The translations under genes were made by a program, and so were the position numbers. Source: CAZBDV01 sp964490765 (GTDB lineage Bacteria > Cloacimonadota > Cloacimonadia > Cloacimonadales > JAJBBL01). Taken from it: DNA of 64,000 bases. The notes beneath the pieces were generated by a model, which was given only the letters and a program-made list of their open reading frames with translations, ran no database searches and had not been told where the DNA came from. Numbering within the stretch: position 1 is the stretch's first letter; every line of letters starts with the position of its first letter. Location: the NCBI GenBank assembly GCA_964490765.1, contig CAZBDV010000006.1:1-64000 (forward strand). Direction: 5' to 3'. This document shows positions 45,757-53,511 of this stretch, piece by piece.

Positions 45757-45864
45757 AATCCCTCTTTATCATCATTAATTATATTTCTCTCTATCTCTCT
45801 GCCAGCACTCTTGTATTTTGCAGTTGCTATACTCTGATGTTCTTCATAGTTACTGGCATACAAT

Positions 45865-46500
45865 CTATCTACCTCGAGTTATTATCGTCGAGTATGAAAT
45901 CTCCTTTTTCTTCTCGTCTGAGATAACCGCTTCTGCTTTCAAGTCCACTCTGATCGCCCTGACATTGTTGGGATCATATACATCTAATGGTGTTATGGTA
46001 AATTCTGTCACTGCGAAACGATCATCGCCCCTTTTCGGGAAGATCTGTTCCTGATAGTATCGAATCCCATATCGTGCTTCAACAAAAACTGCCTGGTCAT
46101 ACCGTCTCCAGTAATAACGAACGAAGTCATAGGCATGACCCATTGCTGACCGATCGGGAATACATCTTATTCCCGAATAAGTTCCCCAGCCGCCCGGCAG
46201 TTCTTCTAACCGCAGGCTGTCTGCATTGGTTGCACCAATGAAAACATAGTCCTGTAACTCTTCAAACGGATATCCATATTTTACCGTCTCTATAAGGTCG
46301 TAGGCTTCCTGCTGCAGGTCCGCAAAATAACTCAATTCGACATATTTACTGTAAAAGGTCATTATTGCCACAGCAGCTAATCCGATAAGAATGGTTGAAA
46401 CGACAATTCCGGCAAGAACTTCGGCCAGGGTTAATCCACTGGTATTGTCAAACAGATGACATCGATCTCTGAGCTTCAAATTTCTTATTGCTTTTATCAT
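45865..46500 (-). CDS. Minor prepilin (type IV pilin-like), second
   Basis: Protein of 211 residues from the ATG at 46500, which overlaps the stop of the previous prepilin (ATGA). A prepilin cleavage site is visible: SG, then LTLAEVL with Glu at position +5, followed by a hydrophobic helix (AGIVVSTILIGLAAVAIMTF). The leader is about 22 residues, longer than the usual 5-10. It is probably a minor pilin of the tip complex. The C-terminal part is beta-rich and unrecognised. Confidence 0.82.
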   Translation of the reverse strand: MIKAIRNLKLRDRCHLFDNTSGLTLAEVLAGIVVSTILIGLAAVAIMTFYSKYVELSYFADLQQEAYDLIETVKYGYPFEELQDYVFIGATNADSLRLEELPGGWGTYSGIRCIPDRSAMGHAYDFVRYYWRRYDQAVFVEARYGIRYYQEQIFPKRGDDRFAVTEFTITPLDVYDPNNVRAIRVDLKAEAVISDEKKKEISYSTIITRGR

Positions 46501-47018
46501 TGAAAGAAGTCCTCTTGAATTACCATAACCCGTTGACCAGCTAATGGCTCTTCCCATGTTACCTGTATTACCAGTGTCTCGTATCGTACTCGTCGCCCTT
46601 CTATCAATTCCGTATTTTCGCTAATCTCCATTGTCATTGTTCCTCTCAAAGGTGGACGATTCTGATCCGGATATTCTCTGATCGTTATCTCTCTGGCACC
46701 GAAATAGTCGTAATCCCTGTATGTTGTTTTATAATAATATTGCCAGTCACACTCTCCAGAGGCAGCCAGAGCTGCAACCCGGTCGTGATAGTTGCGGTTG
46801 ATTTGAGACTCGGCATAGAGAAGCCCAAGGTAGATACCAACGACCGCTATCACGATAATCACGAATGAGATCAATATTTCAACGATCGTCATCCCTGACT
46901 CGTTGAATAACATTTCCCTTTCTCTGGTCAGATAACAAGCGGTCTGCTTGTCGCTGTTAACTCTCGCCTGTCGCATCTCCCTTCTATTCACATCAGTCTG
47001 TGGATCTTGTCGTTTCAT
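46497..47018 (-). CDS. Minor prepilin (type IV pilin-like), first
   Basis: Protein of 173 residues with a prepilin site (SG, then MTIVEIL with Glu +5) and a hydrophobic helix (ISFVIIVIAVVGIYLGLL). From the ATG at 47018 (AAGGG upstream) the leader would be 42 residues and strongly charged. An internal ATG 35 codons later (MLFNESG) would give a normal 7-residue leader, so the start is uncertain. It follows pilT by 16 bases and overlaps the next prepilin. Confidence 0.8.
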   Translation of the reverse strand: MKRQDPQTDVNRREMRQARVNSDKQTACYLTREREMLFNESGMTIVEILISFVIIVIAVVGIYLGLLYAESQINRNYHDRVAALAASGECDWQYYYKTTYRDYDYFGAREITIREYPDQNRPPLRGTMTMEISENTELIEGRRVRYETLVIQVTWEEPLAGQRVMVIQEDFFQ

Positions 47019-47034
47019 AGAGTCACCCTTGATC

Positions 47035-48090
47035 TTAAAACCCTACTCCGGATTTAAACATCTTGGGATTATCTGCAACCTGTTCGGCTACCTCTCTGTC
47101 CAGCAGGCCATTCATTACATGGTTGTAAAGAGACTGGTCAAGAGACTGCATACCTTCTTTCGTTCCTGCCTGGATAACAGAAGGAATCTGGTAGGTCTTC
47201 TCTTCCCTGATCAGGTTTCTTACTGCTGTGTTGGCGATCATTATTTCCAGTGCAGGGACTCGCCCTTTGCCATCCTTCATAGGAAGAAGCGTCTGGGCAA
47301 CAACTGCTTCAAGCGATTCTGATAACATCGATCTGACCTGTGCCTGCTGCTCCTTGGGGAACATATCAATAACACGGTCGATAGATTTCGTCGCAGAACT
47401 GGTATGGAGCGTAGCCAGCACCAGGTGCCCTGTCTCAGCAGCAGTCAGTGCCAGCGATACAGTCTCCAGGTCTCTCATCTCACCTACGAGTATCACATCC
47501 GGGTCTTCACGTAAAGCCGAACGCAGAGCTGCTGTAAAGGACCAGGTATCGTGCCCCAGCTCTCGCTGATTAATCAGTGAATTCTTGCTTCTGTGGACGA
47601 ACTCTATAGGGTCTTCAATCGTGATAATATGACAATGTTTCTTATCATTAATGACATCGATCATCGATGCCAAGGTTGTCGATTTACCACTACCGGTAGG
47701 ACCAGTTACCAGAATCAGGCCCTTATTCTTGAGAGATAGTTTACCGAGTATGTCAGGTAGATGAAGCTCTTCAAATGAGAGTATCTCATTCGGAATGACA
47801 CGAAAAGCACATGCCAGACCGTTAATCTGGTGAAATGCGTTAACACGAAATCGGACATCATTACTCAACTTGGTTGAGAAGTCGATCTCCAGATTTTTAA
47901 GAAAGAGCTCTCTCTGCACTTCGTTCATAACACCAAAAATCAGTTTCTCTACCTCATCTGCAGATAGCTTCGGGATGTTCAATTTCTTCATCTGACCATG
48001 CACTCGAACCATTGGTACAGATCCCGAACTGATATGAAGGTCTGATGCTCCTGCATCCGATGTAAACTTTAATAATTCCTGTATAGTCAA
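47035..48090 (-). CDS. pilT: Twitching motility retraction ATPase PilT
   Basis: Protein of about 351 residues, the pilus retraction motor. It has Walker A VTGPTGSGKSTT (about 130-140), Walker B DPDVILVGEMRDLET and a His box in LATLHTSSATKS. The C-terminus carries the PilT-type AIRNLIRE-like segment AVRNLIREEKTYQI. The start is TTG; two adjacent TTG codons (48093 and 48090) are possible and the second is at better distance from GGAGG. No ATG start is available near the normal N-terminus. The 278-base gap to the pilin gene holds a triple GTCA repeat at 48217-48236. Confidence 0.95.
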   Translation of the reverse strand: MTIQELLKFTSDAGASDLHISSGSVPMVRVHGQMKKLNIPKLSADEVEKLIFGVMNEVQRELFLKNLEIDFSTKLSNDVRFRVNAFHQINGLACAFRVIPNEILSFEELHLPDILGKLSLKNKGLILVTGPTGSGKSTTLASMIDVINDKKHCHIITIEDPIEFVHRSKNSLINQRELGHDTWSFTAALRSALREDPDVILVGEMRDLETVSLALTAAETGHLVLATLHTSSATKSIDRVIDMFPKEQQAQVRSMLSESLEAVVAQTLLPMKDGKGRVPALEIMIANTAVRNLIREEKTYQIPSVIQAGTKEGMQSLDQSLYNHVMNGLLDREVAEQVADNPKMFKSGVGF

Positions 48091-48368
48091 CAATACCTCC
48101 GAATTGACATTAGTTGTTACTTTTGTTTACAGTTGATCTCTACATTGCCGAGCTGATGAATCTCGCTAACCCTGGACTCCTTTTCTTGAGCTTAATCCTC
48201 TCCTCTGTAACTTCCTGTCACTTTGTCAGGTTGTCAGACAGAAAAGAGGATATGACGGCTATTAATTAGAAACTTATTAACTGTAAACCGGGTAAAAGCT
48301 CCTCCGTGATCTTTTCTCGATTCTAAATAGATCTGAATAACGGATCTGCTTTTGCCTGTTAATGAGAT

Positions 48369-48797
48369 TTAGAATTCTTCCAGATCTTCATCTGTATAGA
48401 CATCGATGCCGTATCCTGAGAATTGAGCATCCTCTTCATCGTATACAACCTGATGACCTTCGCCACCCGGAAATTCCGCTGTTGAAGTCGCTATGTACTG
48501 AGAAGGTGGGTTACCTACTACTTCAAATGTCCAGTTACGAAGAGTTGCTCTTCCTAATCTGGCATCTCTTGCTGCATCTTCAACTGTATAGTTGTCTGTT
48601 GTCCCGTAGGTCTGCCGCTGTACACGATAAGCAGTTCTGATTGCACTTATAGCTGACTGTGCTTCCGTAGCTCTTGCTTTCTCCACATAGCGGAGATAGA
48701 CTGGAACAGCAATAGCAGCCAGAATGGCTACGATTATAACAACTACCAGAATTTCTACCAGGGTAAATCCCTTTTCGTTTCTAAAGAACTTTAACAT
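48369..48797 (-). CDS. Major type IV pilin-like protein
   Basis: Protein of 142 residues with a 10-residue basic leader (MLKFFRNEKG), a cleavage site before FTLVEIL and the hydrophobic assembly helix (VVVIIVAILAAIAVPVYLRY). The head contains SAIRTAYRVQRQTYGTTDNY, similar to pseudopilin and PilA heads of FCB and deltaproteobacterial species, and an acidic C-terminus. It is the first gene of the pilus operon and has a sigma-54-type promoter about 65 bases upstream. A GspG-type pseudopilin is the alternative; the presence of pilT favours a true pilin. Confidence 0.9.
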   Translation of the reverse strand: MLKFFRNEKGFTLVEILVVVIIVAILAAIAVPVYLRYVEKARATEAQSAISAIRTAYRVQRQTYGTTDNYTVEDAARDARLGRATLRNWTFEVVGNPPSQYIATSTAEFPGGEGHQVVYDEEDAQFSGYGIDVYTDEDLEEF

Positions 48798-49253
48798 TCT
48801 TCCTCCTACATTTGAGTTTGTTTCTTTTATTTTATGACGCCTTTGGCTTCATATTTTTCTAATGCAAATTCTGTTCCAAAAATCCTTCTTATTTCTCTCC
48901 GGACCTTTTATATCAGCAGGCAAATCTTTAAACGCAATTCTTTTCTTGATATTAAGGTCTTTATCTCTCACCTGCTGTTTTTGTGTCAAGCAATAAATGA
49001 CTGCATCCATTTAACCCCTATTCTTCGGCAAAAGTTCAAACTTTCAGGGTAGAATCTCTTTTGCTAAGTATCTGTAACCGGAGTCATAAACAACAGATCG
49101 ATTCGTATAACTCGCTGGTTTGAAGTCACCCCCTCTCAGTTCGCCTAACCTTACAGATGAACATTGTTTTTCCTTGACTGAGTGACGATACTAAAAGATG
49201 TGTAATTAGTTGAGGTATATACAGCTAAAAATTTAAGCAAGGAGAAAGAGGTA
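48798..49253. other. Divergent intergenic region (456 bases) between pilin and PPIase genes
   Basis: It holds the pilin sigma-54 promoter and must hold the promoter of the plus-strand PPIase gene. A TTGACT at 49175-49180 could be part of the latter, but no matching -10 box at normal spacing was found. I see no open frame with a ribosome binding site and no RNA gene. The space upstream of the sigma-54 site is long enough for activator-binding sites. Confidence 0.5.
48863..48878 (-). promoter_or_regulatory. Sigma-54 (RpoN) promoter upstream of the pilin gene
   Basis: On the minus strand TGGAACAGAATTTGCA matches the sigma-54 consensus TGGCAC-N5-TTGCA with one mismatch and the exact spacing: GG and GC separated by 10 bases. 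Transcription would start near 48853, leaving a leader of about 55 bases to the ATG with its AGGAGG. Pilin genes in several phyla are known to be RpoN-dependent. Confidence 0.7.
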
Positions 49254-51260
49254 ATGATGAAAACCAATACAGAGTTCAAAATAGTAGCAGCAATGATCAT
49301 AATTTCTCTATTTAATGTTATGATTCCACTGTTCGCCGAAGTGGCAGAGAGAGAAGAGGTAATACTCGCCGAGTTTGATGGTGGAGTAATCACCCGTGCA
49401 GATTTTGATGAAGAGTATGAGAGAATACCAATGATGTACCGGTCAAGGTTCTCTACTCTGGCCGGGCAGCAGGAACTGTTAAGTTCAATGGTAATTTCAG
49501 AGCTTTTTTACCGGAAAGCAATAGAGCTGGGGGTAGATCAGCGAGAAGAAGTAATAGATAGGATAGACCAGACTTTAACTGGTCATTATGCAACAGAGTT
49601 CCGTCAACGGGGAATCGTTGAAGAGATTGCCATATCTCCAGAAGAGATAAAAGAATATTATCAGATGCATGAGAATCGTTTTACGGAGAGTTCCAATACG
49701 GTTATCAGATACATTATGACTGAGGATGAGGAGGATGCTCAAGCTGCATTTAAGGCGCTCCAGGCCGGAACTGATTTTCTCGACGTAATGAATCAATACT
49801 CGATTAACAGCTTCTCCAAGAGGCATCAGGGTGTGATTCGTAATATTCGTTCCAACGGTTATATTGCCGGAGTAGGTATGGACAACGAACTCGATGAGGC
49901 TATCTCCGCAGCTCCACTCAATACCTGGATTGGTCCCTTAGTTACCGAGAGTGGAATTCATCTCTTTCAGGTTACGGAAAGGGTACCGAGTAGGGTCAAA
50001 CCGATTGATGAGGTAGAAGAGGAGATAATTTCTCGTATCAGGCCTGCCAGAGAACTGGAAAAAACCGAAGAGGTTTATCAGTCATTAAAGGAGAAATACA
50101 ACATTGAGATCGATCAGGATGCACTGGAGCGGGTTAATCCTTTTGAAAGACCGGACGAAGAATTTGCTACTATGACTGTGGTTACTGCAAATGAGCCGGA
50201 GTTAGAATTCTCTGTCACTGATATTCTTTCCAGTATCCAGAATGTTTCACCGCAGGAGAGAGCACAGCTTAACAACCCCGAGCACAAGCTGGAGATGGTA
50301 AACGATATGGTCAAGAATCGGCTCTTCGCCCATGAAGCAAAAATTAGAGGATACATTGACGATGTAATGCAAAAACCAGAGGTACAACTGATCAGGCGTA
50401 ATATTATCCTCACTGAGCTATTCAATGAACTTGTCGTATCCCAGGCAGTTCCAACAGAAGAGGATATTGAATCCTATTATACTGAAAACATAGAAAGTTA
50501 TACGACCCCGGAGAACAGATCGATTCAGATCTTCCTTTTCGATTCCAGCCGGGCAGCAAAAAGGGCTAGAACCCGGGTTGTCAGAGCTATAGACGATGAG
50601 GATGAAGATGCAATTCGTGAGACTATTGAAGGTTCTCTCTACAGCAATAACAATGGGAGAATTCTGAATATTAAACGCGATCAGGAGTTACCGCAGCTTG
50701 GGAAAGATGAGAACGTTCACAAGGTCATCTGGTCTTCTGAACTCGATGAATTGAGTCCTGTTGAGCGTAGTGATGACGGAAAGCATTTCTTTTTGCGAGT
50801 CATAGAAGATAATCCAGAACACGTTATTCCACTGGCAGAAGCTGAAGAGAGGATCACCTTCATGTTGTCGAGGGAACTGGGAGAGAGACGCTGGAACGAG
50901 CTACAGGAGGATTTAAAAGAGGAGTATAACCTCGAAATTTATCCCGACAGGCTGGCTACTATGTTTACTGCTCGTGAGCTGTTCAATAAGGCTGAGGAAG
51001 CAATGCAGAGAAATCGTTATGCCGAAGCTGTAGATTATTATGATCAGATCATAGAATATCATAAAAATAACGATGATGATTATAAGGCCCTTTTTATGAA
51101 AGCTTTCGTACTGGCAGAAGAGATGAACCGAGAAGAAGATGCGATTGCTATATTCAAACATATCCTCAAAGATTATCCAACTGCTGATTTGCATGAATCA
51201 GCAGAATATATGATTAAAACCCTTGAAGGAGAACACGACACATTCGGTGATCTCGATTGA
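49254..51260 (+). CDS. Periplasmic peptidyl-prolyl isomerase (SurA/PpiC-like) with C-terminal TPR
   Basis: Protein of 668 residues with an N-terminal signal or anchor (IVAAMIIISLFNVMIPLFAE). A SurA-N-like chaperone region (VILAEFDGGVITRADFDEEY) is followed by a parvulin-like domain (about 145-245, TWIGPLVTESGIHLFQV) and a second, divergent one (about 395-540, SDDGKHFFLRVIEDN). The C-terminal 90 residues form a TPR-like stretch (LFNKAEEAMQRNRYAEAVDY). It probably chaperones outer-membrane proteins. It is the first of a plus-strand run; fba follows after 41 bases. Confidence 0.85.
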   Translation: MMKTNTEFKIVAAMIIISLFNVMIPLFAEVAEREEVILAEFDGGVITRADFDEEYERIPMMYRSRFSTLAGQQELLSSMVISELFYRKAIELGVDQREEVIDRIDQTLTGHYATEFRQRGIVEEIAISPEEIKEYYQMHENRFTESSNTVIRYIMTEDEEDAQAAFKALQAGTDFLDVMNQYSINSFSKRHQGVIRNIRSNGYIAGVGMDNELDEAISAAPLNTWIGPLVTESGIHLFQVTERVPSRVKPIDEVEEEIISRIRPARELEKTEEVYQSLKEKYNIEIDQDALERVNPFERPDEEFATMTVVTANEPELEFSVTDILSSIQNVSPQERAQLNNPEHKLEMVNDMVKNRLFAHEAKIRGYIDDVMQKPEVQLIRRNIILTELFNELVVSQAVPTEEDIESYYTENIESYTTPENRSIQIFLFDSSRAAKRARTRVVRAIDDEDEDAIRETIEGSLYSNNNGRILNIKRDQELPQLGKDENVHKVIWSSELDELSPVERSDDGKHFFLRVIEDNPEHVIPLAEAEERITFMLSRELGERRWNELQEDLKEEYNLEIYPDRLATMFTARELFNKAEEAMQRNRYAEAVDYYDQIIEYHKNNDDDYKALFMKAFVLAEEMNREEDAIAIFKHILKDYPTADLHESAEYMIKTLEGEHDTFGDLD

Positions 51261-51301
51261 GATAGTGTTAACCCTCTATTCAGCTTAAAAAAGGAGTTGA
51301 T

Positions 51302-52276
51302 ATGTTTTTTGAAGGCAGAAAATTGAAAGAAGTCTTTTCCAGAGCAAAACGGGAAAGATTTGGTATTATCGCTTCCAATGTAGTATTTGATTCAACAGTC
51401 CGTGGTGTGTTAACCGGTTATTCCGCACAGAAATCAGACGGCCTTCTACAGATGAGTTCGGGAGCTTGTAAATATGCTGCTGGTTCCAGCAAAGATATTA
51501 AAGTCGGGGCTGAACTTATCTCTAATATTGTCAAGACCCTGGCCAGCCAATTTAATAATTCAGGAGTCGGTCTCCATATCGATCATGCTACCCCTGATTA
51601 TTTTGATTTTATAAAGTTCTGTGTTGAGAACCAGCTTGTCTCCTCTGTTATGATCGATGCTTCAAAAGAGGAGTTCGAGGAAAACGTCAGAATTACCCGA
51701 GAAGTAGTGGAACTGGCCCATCGTCACAATGTTCTTGTAGAAGGAGAGATCGGTTATATCAAAGGAACTGAAGACGAGATTGTTTCTGAAACCGAGCTCT
51801 ATACCGAGCCAGATGAAGCACTGGAATTTGTCAAAAAAACTGGAGTTGATCTCTTTGCAGCTTCTGTCGGAACGAATCACGGGGTTACCAAAGGACATAA
51901 AGTTACTCTCAAACTCGATCTGATAAAAGATATAGATGACCTGCTGATCGCTAATAATGTCGAAACCGGTATCGTTCTACACGGAGCTTCTGGCTTGACT
52001 GCCGAGCAACAACAAAAAGCAGTCAAAAACGGTGTCGTAAAGATCAATAAGGATACAGACTATCAGATGGTAATGGCCAAAGCGGTGCAAAAATACTGGG
52101 AAAGAGAGAAAGACGCTGTAGTTTCCCCTTCTGGAATCGATGAGGATGACTACACTCCTGACAAGAAACGATTCGACCCCAGAAAGTGGATGGTAGAGGC
52201 TGAAAAAGCCGTTCAGAATGAAGTAGAATCCCTTGTTCAGATTGTTAAAAGCAGCAATCGGTCTATTCTGCTCTGA
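51302..52276 (+). CDS. fba: Class II fructose-bisphosphate aldolase
   Basis: Protein of 324 residues, a zinc-dependent class II aldolase of glycolysis. Zinc-binding motif HIDHAT lies near residue 92. Other landmarks are VEGEIGYIKGTED, the GTNHGV segment and LHGASGL, then a phosphate-binding KINKDTD. It is related to tagatose-bisphosphate aldolases, but the neighbouring gap gene supports a glycolytic role. GGAG precedes the ATG. Confidence 0.93.
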   Translation: MFFEGRKLKEVFSRAKRERFGIIASNVVFDSTVRGVLTGYSAQKSDGLLQMSSGACKYAAGSSKDIKVGAELISNIVKTLASQFNNSGVGLHIDHATPDYFDFIKFCVENQLVSSVMIDASKEEFEENVRITREVVELAHRHNVLVEGEIGYIKGTEDEIVSETELYTEPDEALEFVKKTGVDLFAASVGTNHGVTKGHKVTLKLDLIKDIDDLLIANNVETGIVLHGASGLTAEQQQKAVKNGVVKINKDTDYQMVMAKAVQKYWEREKDAVVSPSGIDEDDYTPDKKRFDPRKWMVEAEKAVQNEVESLVQIVKSSNRSILL

Positions 52277-52339
52277 CAGCAGACTCGTCTCAGTTATTAG
52301 TCAAAACAATAAAGTATAATTACTCACTAGGAGGAGATA

Positions 52340-53341
52340 ATGAATAATGTAGCAATTAATGGTTTTGGTCGCATTGGCAGATTGGTATTCAGAGCCCTGC
52401 TCGACGACAAAGAGGTCAATCTGGTAGCTATCAACGACTTAACAGACAACAAGACCCTGGCCCACCTTTTAAAATATGACTCTGTTCACGGAACATTGAA
52501 ACAGTCTGTATCACATACCGATGATAGCCTGATTATCGATGATAAGAAGATTAAGGTATTTTCAGAAAAGGATCCAGCTTCATTACCCTGGAAAGAGTTG
52601 AAAGTTGACTATGTAATAGAAGCGACCGGTGTATTCCGCTCGAGAGACAAGGCAGCCAAGCATCTGGCAGCAGGAGCTCGTAAGGTTCTAATTACCGCAC
52701 CTGCCAAAGATGAGATTGATGCCACGATTGTAATTGGAGTAAACGAAAAAGAACTGAAGAAAGAGGATGCTATCGTTTCGAATGCATCCTGTACCACAAA
52801 CTGTCTCGCTCCGATAGCCAGGGTACTCCATGACAATTTCGGTATAATTTATGGTTTGATGAGCACTGTTCACTCCTATACAAACGACCAGAGCATACTC
52901 GATTTTCCGCATACAGATCTTCGCAGAGCGAGGGCAGCCGGGATAAACCTTATTCCGACCAGTACAGGTGCAGCAAAGGCTACCGGGTTAGTCATACCCG
53001 ATCTTAAAGGGCGTTTCGATGGGCTTGCTATCAGAACACCAACTCCGGATGGCTCTCTGGTAGATCTTTCTGTTATTCTCGATAGGGAAGTCTCCGCAGC
53101 AGATATAAACTCCGTAATGAAGCAGGCTGCTGAGACAACAATGAAGGGTATAATAGAGTATTCAGAGACCCCACTGGTTTTAACAGACATAGTTGGTAAC
53201 CCCCATTCGGCAATTTTTGATGCACCACTGACTATGGTAAGTGGCAAACTGGCAAAAGTAATAGCCTGGTATGACAATGAGTGGGGTTATTCCGTAAGAG
53301 TAGCCGATCTTCTGAAAATGATGATCAAGCTCGATCAGTAG
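52340..53341 (+). CDS. gap: Glyceraldehyde-3-phosphate dehydrogenase
   Basis: Protein of 333 residues, the usual type I GAPDH length. The NAD-binding start is VAINGFGRIGRLVFRALL, with AINDLTD. The active-site Cys is in SNASCTTNCLAP (about residue 151). Other family motifs are HSYTNDQ, TGAAKATGLVIPDLKGRFDG and WYDNEWGYSVR at the end. The start has AGGAGG. It follows fba by 63 bases and is followed by a hairpin. Confidence 0.97.
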   Translation: MNNVAINGFGRIGRLVFRALLDDKEVNLVAINDLTDNKTLAHLLKYDSVHGTLKQSVSHTDDSLIIDDKKIKVFSEKDPASLPWKELKVDYVIEATGVFRSRDKAAKHLAAGARKVLITAPAKDEIDATIVIGVNEKELKKEDAIVSNASCTTNCLAPIARVLHDNFGIIYGLMSTVHSYTNDQSILDFPHTDLRRARAAGINLIPTSTGAAKATGLVIPDLKGRFDGLAIRTPTPDGSLVDLSVILDREVSAADINSVMKQAAETTMKGIIEYSETPLVLTDIVGNPHSAIFDAPLTMVSGKLAKVIAWYDNEWGYSVRVADLLKMMIKLDQ

Positions 53342-53383
53342 GAATAAGCAATAACAAAGAGTTTATTATTTTCTAACCCTATC

Positions 53384-53408
53384 GGCCCGGTCTCATAGAG
53401 ATCGGGCC
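53384..53408 (+). terminator. Hairpin after gap, likely terminator
   Basis: GGCCCGGTCT (53384-53393) pairs with AGATCGGGCC (53399-53408), with one GU pair and a 5-base loop. It begins 42 bases past the gap stop. The downstream tail TGATAGATTC is not U-rich, so it may act as a weak or factor-assisted terminator. Confidence 0.5.
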
Positions 53409-53431
53409 TGATAGATTCAGTTATCAATCAG

Positions 53432-53457
53432 TTTTGTTGAACTTAACATTCTATAGT
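53432..53457 (+). promoter_or_regulatory. Possible promoter of the glycogen cassette
   Basis: TATAGT (53452-53457) lies about 55 bases before the debranching-enzyme start and follows TTTTGT (53432-53437). The -35 match is poor and the spacing is short, so only the -10-like box is suggestive. Confidence 0.25.
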
Positions 53458-53511
53458 AAAGTATCTAAGATGTATGTTGGTTCACACCCAGATTTGTAGA
53501 GGTGGTCTTTG

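Noticed and set aside
48094..48368. Searched for a tRNA or small RNA in the gap between pilin and pilT.
   Set aside because: No cloverleaf or conserved T-loop sequence was found; only short imperfect hairpins.
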